Assembly (NCBI GenBank): GCA_027577415.1
Contig: JANBQS010000552.1
Location: forward strand, 1-15,463
DNA: 15,463 nt
Direction: 5' to 3'
Origin: Coemansia sp. RSA 922
Taxonomy: Eukaryota; Kickxellomycota; Kickxellomycetes; Kickxellales; Kickxellaceae
In this document: one piece after another, positions 1 to 6,597 of the stretch
Layout: every line of letters begins with the position of its first letter
How positions within the stretch are numbered: the stretch's first letter is position 1
Position numbers and translations under genes: made by a program
The notes under the pieces: model-generated
Databases searched by the model: none
Told to the model about the DNA's origin: nothing
The model's input: only the letters and a program-made list of their open reading frames with translations

Positions 1-262
1 CCCTCTCTCTCTCTCTCTCTAACTTCTAACCCCTCTCTCCCTCTCTCTCTTCTAACCCCCTCTCTCTCTTCTAACCTCTTCTAACCCCTCTCTTCTAACT
101 CTCTAACTCTTCTAACCCCCTCTTCTCTCTCTAACCTCTCTCTAACCCTCTCTCTTCTCTTCTAACCCTCTCTCTCTTCTAACCCCCTCTCTCTTCTTCT
201 AACCCTCTCTCTTCTTCTAACCCCCTCTCTCTCTTCTAACCCTCTCTCTAACCCCCTCTCTA
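1..262. repeat. Irregular telomere-like repeat array (C-rich strand)
   Basis: About 16 back-to-back units of 7 to 26 bases fill this stretch. Most units end in TCTAAC and consist of a C run of 1 to 5, then a variable CT/TCT tract, then CTAAC. Read on the other strand the unit is GTTAGA, then an AG tract, then a G run, so it is a G-rich strand running toward base 1. That is the orientation expected of a telomere at the left end of a chromosome. Both the C run and the CT tract vary in length, unlike TTAGGG arrays, which recalls the irregular telomeres of some fungi and slime moulds. The array stops abruptly at an AT-rich junction near 263. It could instead be a subtelomeric microsatellite. Confidence 0.75.
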
Positions 263-682
263 CTTTTATTTTTTAAATACAAAGGCATAAGGACTGGTGA
301 ACTTAGGCGTGAGCCATTAGCAACTCACATAGTATAAACTACAAGCTTAATTAGAATGAAGACACACTCTTGGGCATAAGCACATCTGCCTTTGTAATTT
401 CTACAATTGCTTAATAGGCACTTTTCCTTGAGCAAAGAGTTTTTTGTTTTTCTTTATGCAAAATACAAAGCCAATGATGCTTGCTGAAAAGAAAATACAA
501 AATAACTCTTTTGGTGTAAGAAGCACTTGCTTTGTAAAGTATTCTAAAAGAGCAGAAAGGATGATGACGAATTTGATAGACCACACAATTGAAATGCTTT
601 GTATTTGTCATCTATTCTCTACTCTGTACTTTTTCTAACACCATTACTTTTCTATACAACTTTAGCTACTCTTTTTCGTACA
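263..682. other. Subtelomeric spacer with a possible upstream exon
   Basis: This AT-rich stretch lies between the telomere-like array and the first intact reading frame. A TATA-like TATAAA sits at 333-338. The plus-strand frame beginning with the ATG at 456 stays open to 600. A candidate intron follows at 601-665: it starts GTATTTG, has CTAAC at 635-639 as a branch site, and ends CTTTAG. Removing it joins the upstream frame in phase to the gene at 683. No RNA gene or mobile element is visible here. Confidence 0.4.
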
Positions 683-1846
683 ATGGAATCGCGTTATCTG
701 AGTCCAGAAGAGGAAATGGCCAAGGATAAAAGGCGCCATTTCCAACGTGCTTGTAATGCACTAAACATAATTGTGTGTATACTGATGGCTTGTTGCCAGG
801 GATTTATGATTGCCTACCAGATTCCCTTCTATTCAATGCCCATGTTTACCATCCAGTACTTTCGACGTGGAGTCATAATGATATGGCTGTTAGTGCTGGC
901 CCTGTGTAATTTGGGCACCAAGGGGTTCTTTAGGAAAAACTTTCCATTATTTGCACGTAGAAGATTCAGACACATTGCATATGGATTTGCCTTTGCTGCC
1001 ATTGGATTATTTACACTCCAAGATCCACTGACACTAGCATTGTACCAGGGCTACCAGGAGCACTTGTGTGAGGATGGAGACACTTGTGCCAAACCATTTT
1101 CACCTGAAATAATGTTGTACATTATTGTAGGCTCTAGCACAATATGCTTTGCCAGCCTTCCACTTGGCTTCATTAATGCTATCATAGTGTCAATATTCTA
1201 CAATGAGTCAAAGGATAAGGAAGAGACCCATGATGATGATAATGATAATGATGAGGCTGAGGCTGAAAAGGAGAGAGCAGTGGCTGCTAGACTTGCAAAG
1301 GCTGAGGCTGAGGCTGAAAAGAAGAGAGCAGCAGCTGCTAGACTTGCAAAGGCTGATGCTGAAAAGAAGGCTGCTAAGGAAGCAGAGGCTGTTAGACTTA
1401 GAGAGACTCGACAGGAACAAGCAGGCCCCTCAAATGCATCAGCAAATAAACCTAGAAAAGTCAGATTTGAAGAGAAAATTAACAATGGGAAACAAGTTAG
1501 GAATGACAATGCTGCTGAGAAGGCTGAAGCTGCAGCCACTAAGGCAAATCTGGAACAAAGGATAGCTACTGCTCATGTTAAATATCAGAAAATGGCAAAG
1601 AATAAAGGGTTGTTCAAAGGTGAAATAGATATGGCAGAAAGTGTTGTGGAAATGCTGAAGAGTAAGTATAGTGATACTGAAAAGGTTCATCTTTTGGATG
1701 AGATTGACAAAATTGTAATCCTCTATAAAAAAAATGAACGTGATGATGAGCATAGGGCTAGACATATTAATATGGCTGTTGATGAGCTTCTAATGGACCA
1801 TATTGATAAATTAGTCTTGGCTATGAGGGAAAAATATAATTTTTAG
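683..1846 (+). CDS. Unknown membrane protein with acidic and coiled-coil C-terminal tail
   Basis: I do not recognise this 387-residue protein. Hydrophobic segments at about residues 27-46, 62-79, 96-113 and 142-173 suggest four membrane spans. Two cysteines (129, 135) lie in the loop before the last span. An acidic Asp/Asn/Glu stretch follows (about 176-195), then an Ala/Glu/Lys/Arg coiled coil with tandem 17-residue repeats (191-224). A helical charged tail runs to the end, so the C-terminal half is probably cytoplasmic. The ATG at 683 is the first in this frame; upstream the frame is open only from a TTG at 599. An alternative model starts at ATG 456 and splices out 601-665, giving 441 residues. 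The reading frame is intact but has almost no CpG, unlike genes beyond 2655. Position next to the telomere suggests a lineage-specific gene. Confidence 0.7.
   Translation: MESRYLSPEEEMAKDKRRHFQRACNALNIIVCILMACCQGFMIAYQIPFYSMPMFTIQYFRRGVIMIWLLVLALCNLGTKGFFRKNFPLFARRRFRHIAYGFAFAAIGLFTLQDPLTLALYQGYQEHLCEDGDTCAKPFSPEIMLYIIVGSSTICFASLPLGFINAIIVSIFYNESKDKEETHDDDNDNDEAEAEKERAVAARLAKAEAEAEKKRAAAARLAKADAEKKAAKEAEAVRLRETRQEQAGPSNASANKPRKVRFEEKINNGKQVRNDNAAEKAEAAATKANLEQRIATAHVKYQKMAKNKGLFKGEIDMAESVVEMLKSKYSDTEKVHLLDEIDKIVILYKKNERDDEHRARHINMAVDELLMDHIDKLVLAMREKYNF
1253..1354 (+). repeat. Two tandem 51-bp repeats within the coiled coil
   Basis: Two near-identical 51-base units lie at 1253-1303 and 1304-1354. 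Each encodes 17 residues of Glu-Ala-Glu-Ala-Glu-Lys type ending Ala-Arg-Leu-Ala-Lys-Ala. They differ at only a few bases, and a shorter degenerate third copy follows. The exact 17-codon period and high identity point to recent duplication inside the coding region. Copy number could vary between strains. Confidence 0.85.
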
Positions 1847-1999
1847 TTGGAATAGAAGGGCCCTTGAGAATAATACCAAAGCACTCAGTAGGGTAATTTA
1901 ATGATACTTGCATGGAGGATTGAACTCAAACAACGTATGGACAGTTTTGTTTGTCAGTGCATCAACAAGGAAAATTTTGCAATATGTATTTTCATATAG

Positions 2000-2553
2000 T
2001 TACAATAAATCGAAATCATAAAGTTTGTCACTGTACTTGAGAATCTTGCATTTAATCTTGGAGGTGTTGACCCAGGTAACAAAGTCTTCCATATTGCGAG
2101 TGACAAGAGAGGCAGAGTCAGATACGTTATCAGGTCCAATACAGACATGACCATATTCAATGAGGCGGGCAGCTTTGGAGACATGCTGAGCCATCCTTGG
2201 GTGACACATGACAATGTGGAGGCATCGATGGCAAATGGCTGAGATACTGAGCTTATCTAACTGAGACATGTTTTTGCAGTTAGAAACGATGCATATCGAG
2301 TAGAGCTTTTTGAGCAGAGTAGCCTTGTTGGTGTGACACTTGGAGTCTCATGGATTGAGGAGCAAAATAGCGTGAGTAAGCTTTTTGAGCCATGCAAAGG
2401 AGGGTGCTGTACCTGTGACACTCTTCACGCTTAGATAGGTAGTAGCAGTGAATGACTTTTTTTGATTTCGCGGACATTGTGCTCACCCTTCCATTTCAAA
2501 TAGTCGACCTTGCACAAGAGCTTTTCTTGTGGGTCACTATATATGGCCCACTT
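2000..2553 (-). pseudogene. IMP3: Decayed full-length IMP3 (U3 snoRNP protein) copy
   Basis: Three minus-strand frames read in order cover the whole of IMP3, the S4-domain protein of the U3 snoRNP that processes pre-18S rRNA (normally about 183 residues). The N-terminal part, with KVDYLKWKGEHNVREIK, is read from about 2553 to a run of A near 2464. A +1-type shift leads to a second frame with KREECHRY, then another shift near 2390. The third frame carries a stop at 2348-2350, then KNMSQLDKLSISAIC and the S4 portion with RMAQHV and SLVTRNMEDFVTWV, ending at the natural TAA at 2000-2002. The codon aligned with the usual start is AAG. Several conserved arginines are Cys or His and one appears to be TGA, typical of C-to-T change at CpG. 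The product cannot be functional; a working copy should exist elsewhere in the genome. Confidence 0.9.
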
Positions 2554-2654
2554 ATCTGAGAGGCTGGGATGTATGTTCTTTAATATTTTATTACTATCTA
2601 AACTACTTTGATAGTCTGCATAGCAAGTTTAATATAAATAGATATATTCAAATG

Positions 2655-4235
2655 TCACAATAAACCAGGATACTCAGACACAACACGCGTAATCAACTCA
2701 CTAACTACTCCATTGCACCATGCAAACCATGGGCGAGTAAACGAATTGCCATTTGCAGAGTCAATGTCAACAGACTCGTGCATCAGGCCCAAGCCAGCAG
2801 TCGATGCAGCAAGCACACGCACAGCCTCAACAATCTCTTGCTGGTCATTAGAGGTCAGCGCTTGGATAGCTACAGACATGGGCCACACTTTGCGGAAACC
2901 CGTGTGTGGGCTGCCAATACCATTGAGCAAACCCGACGTTCCGTTTGAGAAATACCACGGATTGTCAGGCGACAAGAGCATACGGCGAGTGTTTTGGTAA
3001 ATTGGATCCGTCGCATTGACAAAGCCTAGGTATGGCAGTGCTAGCAACGATGGCACATTGGCGTCGTCCATCAATAGGCGACTACCATATCCATCTACCT
3101 CGTAGGCGAATACGTGGCCATATTTGGGATGCTCCGCAGTACCAAACTCGTAAATACCATGCGTAATATCCTCCGCCAGACGCCTACTACGACTGGCAAT
3201 TGTCGTATCGCCGGTTTTATCAAGAATGTCGGCCAAGGCGCGCAATTCCACAGCCAGCATGGCGTTGGCTGGCACCAAAAATGGGAATATCACAGAATCG
3301 TCGCTGGGCCTAAACAGGGTGCGCACCATGCCCGTACGACGGATAGGGTTGCCACGTCCACCGCCAAACGAGGACTCTGTAGGAGTGTTAGCCGTACGCA
3401 CAAAACGAACCGTCGCATCAGTAAGTCGTTGCTCAGAATCAAAAGTCGGAGCCTGCAATTGCACAAGTAACTCGACAGCAATAGTAACAGCACGCCGCCA
3501 TACTCCCATGTCAAGTAAACTATCAGTATCTTGTTGTTGTTGTTGCTGGCGCCAAAAGGCAGTCGATAGCTTGAAAAAGGCAGCCAGCGAGTCGATCTCG
3601 AATTTGGCCTCAAATACTGTGCGCAAATCAAAAGGCGGATGAACAGTGTCGCCCTTCGCCCAGCCGTTCTCTCCTGGAACCAAACCGGACCGCGCTGGCG
3701 GCTTGTAAGCGTTGGCAAACGGGTACGCGGCTATCTGCTCTGCCTGCATGTTGACAAGCCCGGCAATAAGAGTGTTTAGGCTCGCGTCAGCCGCAGCATA
3801 GGGCAGCAATGGCAGCAACTGATTGGTGCTGTCGCGCGTCCATTGCGCGTTGATATCGCCAGTAATAACAAAGGTATACGGGTAGTCGAGCTTGTCTTTC
3901 GTTCCGCCGGCGTAGTGCCAGGCAATAGCCGTGTCGAGTGTGTTTGGCATAATGTTGATAAACAGCTGGCGGATGTCCGGGTCAGTAATCTGAGCAGAGA
4001 TGCGAGACAGCTCCTTTTCGACTGCAGCGCTGGTAAACGAGCGGCACTCTGGCGGCGGCCGCATCGTTGGGATACGCAAAGGGCCAGCAGAGAACGGCGC
4101 GTGTGGCGTGCCAGCCCACTCCGTGTAGTGCGTTGGACAACTGCTGCCTGTGTTGCGAAAGAACGCCATTGAGCCTGCTGCTGCCAAAGACGATATGCCA
4201 AAGAGAGTGGAAATAATGGCGAGTGAATGCAACAT
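2655..4235 (-). CDS. GH125 exo-alpha-mannosidase, secreted
   Basis: This 526-residue protein matches glycoside hydrolase family 125 (formerly DUF1237), metal-independent exo-alpha-1,6-mannosidases that trim mannans and N-glycans. Family signatures include TFVITGDINAQWTRDSTNQL at about 121-140, the RPSDDS segment at 309-314, the GLMHESVD segment around Glu487 and RPWFAWCNG near the end. By analogy with the bacterial enzymes, Asp312 or Asp313 would be the acid and Glu487 the base; this assignment is from family knowledge, not proven here. I start at the ATG at 4235 because it opens a clean signal peptide (Ala-rich end near residue 22). An in-frame ATG at 4307 would add 24 mostly acidic residues and bury that signal. 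A short glutamine run at 229-234 sits in a surface loop. The enzyme probably acts in the secretory pathway or outside the cell. Confidence 0.9.
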   Translation of the reverse strand: MLHSLAIISTLFGISSLAAAGSMAFFRNTGSSCPTHYTEWAGTPHAPFSAGPLRIPTMRPPPECRSFTSAAVEKELSRISAQITDPDIRQLFINIMPNTLDTAIAWHYAGGTKDKLDYPYTFVITGDINAQWTRDSTNQLLPLLPYAAADASLNTLIAGLVNMQAEQIAAYPFANAYKPPARSGLVPGENGWAKGDTVHPPFDLRTVFEAKFEIDSLAAFFKLSTAFWRQQQQQQDTDSLLDMGVWRRAVTIAVELLVQLQAPTFDSEQRLTDATVRFVRTANTPTESSFGGGRGNPIRRTGMVRTLFRPSDDSVIFPFLVPANAMLAVELRALADILDKTGDTTIASRSRRLAEDITHGIYEFGTAEHPKYGHVFAYEVDGYGSRLLMDDANVPSLLALPYLGFVNATDPIYQNTRRMLLSPDNPWYFSNGTSGLLNGIGSPHTGFRKVWPMSVAIQALTSNDQQEIVEAVRVLAASTAGLGLMHESVDIDSANGNSFTRPWFAWCNGVVSELITRVVSEYPGLL

Positions 4236-4363
4236 GTTGTGTAAAGAGATTGAAAGAGAAAAAAGAAGCAACGTTTCGTTTACCTCATCCTCATCCTCGT
4301 AGGCCATATGGATAAAGAAAATTAAATTTTGTCATGTGGGAGGGGGGGAGATGCTTACTGCCA

Positions 4364-4383
4364 GTCGAAACCCGTTTTTCGAC
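4364..4383. other. Perfect 7-bp hairpin after the SANT-like gene
   Basis: GTCGAAA and TTTCGAC flank a six-base loop. On the minus strand this lies about 11 bases past the stop codon of the gene at 4395-5246, so it would form in that transcript's 3' UTR. A G-rich run (4336-4350) lies just beyond. It could affect 3' end formation or be chance. Confidence 0.35.
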
Positions 4384-4394
4384 AACGGCTGTGC

Positions 4395-5246
4395 TTAGAT
4401 GCCATCGCGAGAAACGCTGTTGATGTATTCTTCAAACTGCAGCAGTCCCTCGATCGAGCCGTTGTGGTTGCTGCGGATCAGCTCGCGCAGCTTCATCTCC
4501 TTTACTTCCAGCTCTCGCCGCTTCAGCGCAGTCCAGTCAGCTAGCAGAATCGCATCGCGCGTGGCAATCTCGCGCCGAATGGCAATTTCGTCACGCATCT
4601 GCTTGATTTCAGCCGGCGACAGTCGTCTCGCTCGCTCGACTAGGCTCGCGGCAGTCGGGTACGGCTCAGGTCTTTGAGTCGGCTGCTGATGGCTCTGTTG
4701 GCGCGAGTTTCGAATAGGTCCCCCAGTGTCTTTTGAGGGGCGGCCGGTTCCATGGGCTTCGACTAGGGCGCTGGCGCAATGGCCTGACAGCGCATAGTCC
4801 ACTATGGCAAACAGTGGGCCGCCGGGAAACACTCGAGCGTCCTGTGGCACGCTGCTGGCATCTCCAAACTCGGCGATCTTTTGCTTGCGCTGCTCGTCTA
4901 TGGCGTCCATCTGCGCGCTTAGCGTTTCGGCGTCAGCGTCGACCAGGTGTGGACACTCGCCAACCGCCTGCTTGCACGCTTCAAGCGGCTGCTCCTGCCA
5001 CTTTTTGCTGTTGTCGCCGACTTGCAGCCAACACAGCATGCCATATATCTGCTTGAGCGACATGGCAGAGGGTGCTTCTGAAGAGGTAGGTGCTTCAGAA
5101 GAAGTTGGTGCTTCTGAATTTGCTGCTTCTCCGCCAGTCGAATCGAGTGAAGCAGTAAATTCAGAAGCGCCCACTTCAGAAGCGTCCACTTTAGGAGTAG
5201 TCACCTGCTCTTCAGCTGGAGTCGGGCTATCGCTGGTCGAGTCCAT
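4395..5246 (-). CDS. Putative SANT/Myb-like protein with coiled coil
   Basis: This 283-residue protein has three parts. Residues 1-65 are an acidic, Ser/Thr/Glu/Pro-rich, probably disordered tail with repeated PTSSEA units. Residues about 66-155 contain a Trp-containing helical region (SLKQIYGMLCWLQVGDNSKK followed by an amphipathic helix and a proline/glycine-bounded segment). That pattern recalls the degenerate Myb/SANT-like domains of fungal and oomycete regulators and transposon-derived proteins. After a Gln/Pro-rich linker, residues about 195-265 form a strongly charged coiled coil (RRREIATRDAILL-type pattern ending in ELEVKEMKLREL). A nuclear DNA-binding role is plausible but inferred from layout only; no family match is certain. 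It diverges from the CAP-like gene at 5479 across 232 bases. The ATG at 5246 is the only start before the acidic tail. Confidence 0.75.
   Translation of the reverse strand: MDSTSDSPTPAEEQVTTPKVDASEVGASEFTASLDSTGGEAANSEAPTSSEAPTSSEAPSAMSLKQIYGMLCWLQVGDNSKKWQEQPLEACKQAVGECPHLVDADAETLSAQMDAIDEQRKQKIAEFGDASSVPQDARVFPGGPLFAIVDYALSGHCASALVEAHGTGRPSKDTGGPIRNSRQQSHQQPTQRPEPYPTAASLVERARRLSPAEIKQMRDEIAIRREIATRDAILLADWTALKRRELEVKEMKLRELIRSNHNGSIEGLLQFEEYINSVSRDGI
5071..5124. repeat. Three 18-bp tandem repeats in the acidic tail
   Basis: Units at 5071-5088, 5089-5106 and 5107-5124 share the GGTGCTTC(T/A)GAA core. On the minus strand they encode six-residue PTSSEA units of the protein at 4395-5246; the third unit is diverged. 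More distant related copies, AGAAGCGCCCACTTC and similar, occur near 5160-5190. Confidence 0.75.
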
Positions 5247-5408
5247 ATCGCCCGCTTCAATAATAAAAATAGCAATTTGTGAAATTAGAGTAATAAATAC
5301 AAAGGCAAAGGAAGAGGAAAAAAAAAGTCTTTATCATGCAATCAATCGATGACAAAAGAAGGCTGAACAATAAAAGTCCCTCTTTTGAGCCCTGAGCTGC
5401 GTCGAGCT

Positions 5409-5415
5409 TATAAAT
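5409..5415 (+). promoter_or_regulatory. TATA box of first CAP-like gene
   Basis: TATAAAT lies exactly 70 bases before the ATG at 5479. The second CAP-like gene has TATAAATA at the same distance. The leader ends in TTATCATT just before the ATG in both genes. Confidence 0.6.
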
Positions 5416-5478
5416 CAGACAGCTTCACGTCTTTTCCGACTGCTACTACTGTTCTTTTCCATATCATTTTTTATCATT

Positions 5479-5967
5479 ATGCATTTACAAACTGTCATCA
5501 TCACTTGGATCTGCCTCGTCGCAGTAGTTGCCGCAGCTCCCATCTCGGCCAAAAGCCGCCCATCGTCAACAGCCAATCCGCTTGCCCAGTGGATCGGCGA
5601 TATGTACAACGCTTTAAATGACATGCGCGTCACTGCGGTTACTTCGACTCCATTACGCCTTCGATCAACGCTCAACTCGTTTGCTCAATCCCAGGCTATT
5701 TCCATGTGCAATACTAATAGCGCTGCTCTCAATGACATTCAACTCATTGCTAGCCTCAAAAATAACGCTGGCATCAAGACAGAGTACGCACATATGATGG
5801 TTGCCCGAAGCCAAGACTCTGTCGACAAAGTTATTGCAACATGGGCTAGTGCCAAGCCAGGAAAGGACTCGCCATTTTCATCCATCCTTTATCCAAACTA
5901 TGTGTATGTTGGCATGGGTGTGTGTGGTGACGACTGGGTAGTAGTGCTAACTAGCGAATTTTTATAA
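5479..5967 (+). CDS. Small secreted CAP/SCP-like protein
   Basis: This 162-residue protein has a clear signal peptide (about residues 1-20, ending VVAAA). The mature part resembles the CAP/SCP (PR-1-like) fold. There is an opening helix WIGDMYNALNDMRV, a PLRLRSTLNSFAQSQA segment, a DSVDKVIATWASAKPGKDSP segment where CAP proteins have Trp-x-x-SPGH, and a LYPNYVYVGMGVC to WVVVLT strand pair near the end. The His/Glu cleft typical of the family is not preserved: the SPGH position reads PGKDSP. An enzyme-like or metal-binding role is therefore doubtful; lipid binding or a structural role outside the cell is possible. Two mature cysteines could form a disulphide. It is the upstream member of a tandem pair with the gene at 6153. 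Confidence 0.7.
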   Translation: MHLQTVIITWICLVAVVAAAPISAKSRPSSTANPLAQWIGDMYNALNDMRVTAVTSTPLRLRSTLNSFAQSQAISMCNTNSAALNDIQLIASLKNNAGIKTEYAHMMVARSQDSVDKVIATWASAKPGKDSPFSSILYPNYVYVGMGVCGDDWVVVLTSEFL

Positions 5968-6082
5968 AAAAGAAAGAAATTTTATATTTAGAAACAAAAA
6001 GTAAATAGCGCTCTATTCTTGCAATCACAAATCGATAGCTCTTTGACACTACTTCCTCCCCTCTCCCTTTTCTTTTATCGCG

Positions 6083-6090
6083 TATAAATA
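6083..6090 (+). promoter_or_regulatory. TATA box of second CAP-like gene
   Basis: TATAAATA lies exactly 70 bases before the ATG at 6153, the same spacing as in the upstream paralogue. Confidence 0.65.
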
Positions 6091-6152
6091 CAGTGCCATG
6101 AGAGTCACTTGCTGTTTTCTTCATTTCCCTTTCAACTAGAATCTTTATCATT

Positions 6153-6548
6153 ATGTATATCCTCTACGCTCTTTTCTTCTTCTTTTACACTGCCGCCGCT
6201 GCTGGAATTTCATCAGATGCACAGTATGATTTAATGTACGCGCTTTACACTATGCGCCAACTGCAAGGCCCCGACGTCAAGGCACTCTGGCCAAGCGACA
6301 CAGCCAATGCCAGTGCGCAAACCCTGGCCATGATTACCAACGCCGTGCGCTTTGAACAATCGGCGCTACCAGTAATAATCGACATGGGCACAAGCCAAGC
6401 GCTGGTAAGCTTTGGCAACGACATCTCCAGTGCCCTACAGTTGTGGTCTAGCGACTCGGCCAGTACAAAAGCTATCATCCAGCCAAAATATACTACCACT
6501 GGGCTGGGTAATTCGGGCCAATATTGGGTGCTTGTTCTCGGCGCATAA
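6153..6548 (+). CDS. Small secreted protein, shortened CAP-like paralogue
   Basis: This 131-residue protein starts with a hydrophobic signal peptide rich in Phe and Ala (about residues 1-17). Its layout follows the neighbour at 5479. LMYALYTMRQLQG corresponds to the first helix, ANASAQTLAMI to the Ser/Ala/Gln helix, DISSALQLWSS to the Trp helix, and IIQPKYTTTGLGN to YWVLVLGA to the closing strands. It is about 30 residues shorter, has no cysteine, and lacks the CAP His and Glu residues. Similarity is faint, so homology rests on order of motifs, size, signal peptide, matching promoters and adjacency. Its stop lies 49 bases from the stop of the convergent transporter gene, so the two 3' ends must overlap or nearly do. 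Confidence 0.65.
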   Translation: MYILYALFFFFYTAAAAGISSDAQYDLMYALYTMRQLQGPDVKALWPSDTANASAQTLAMITNAVRFEQSALPVIIDMGTSQALVSFGNDISSALQLWSSDSASTKAIIQPKYTTTGLGNSGQYWVLVLGA

Positions 6549-6597
6549 AAATTAGAAATTGAAAAATATTAGTATGTAAGAATATTATAAAAAAATT

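Noticed and set aside
274..287. 14-base match TAAATACAAAGGCA shared with 5294-5307
   Set aside because: Short, AT-rich and in unrelated contexts; likely chance.
1198..1539. Minus-strand open frame rich in Ser/Ala/Phe and plus-strand Leu/Arg-rich frame
   Set aside because: Both are other-frame shadows of the repetitive coiled-coil codons of the gene at 683-1846.
2000..2269. A small intact gene starting at the ATG at 2269
   Set aside because: The frame aligns with only the S4 part of IMP3, and the rest of IMP3 is present upstream in broken frames, so it is a pseudogene piece.
2713..4201. Several plus- and minus-strand frames over 100 codons
   Set aside because: They overlap the GH125 gene fully and show no domain, only Arg/Ser-rich shadow composition.
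4233..4307. Start of the GH125 gene at ATG 4307
   Set aside because: It would place 24 mostly acidic and hydrophobic residues before an otherwise clean signal peptide starting at 4235.
4804..5352. 182-codon plus-strand frame with GASEEV repeats
   Set aside because: It is antisense to the SANT-like gene; its repeats are the same DNA repeats read in reverse, and the minus-strand frame is longer and has credible domains.
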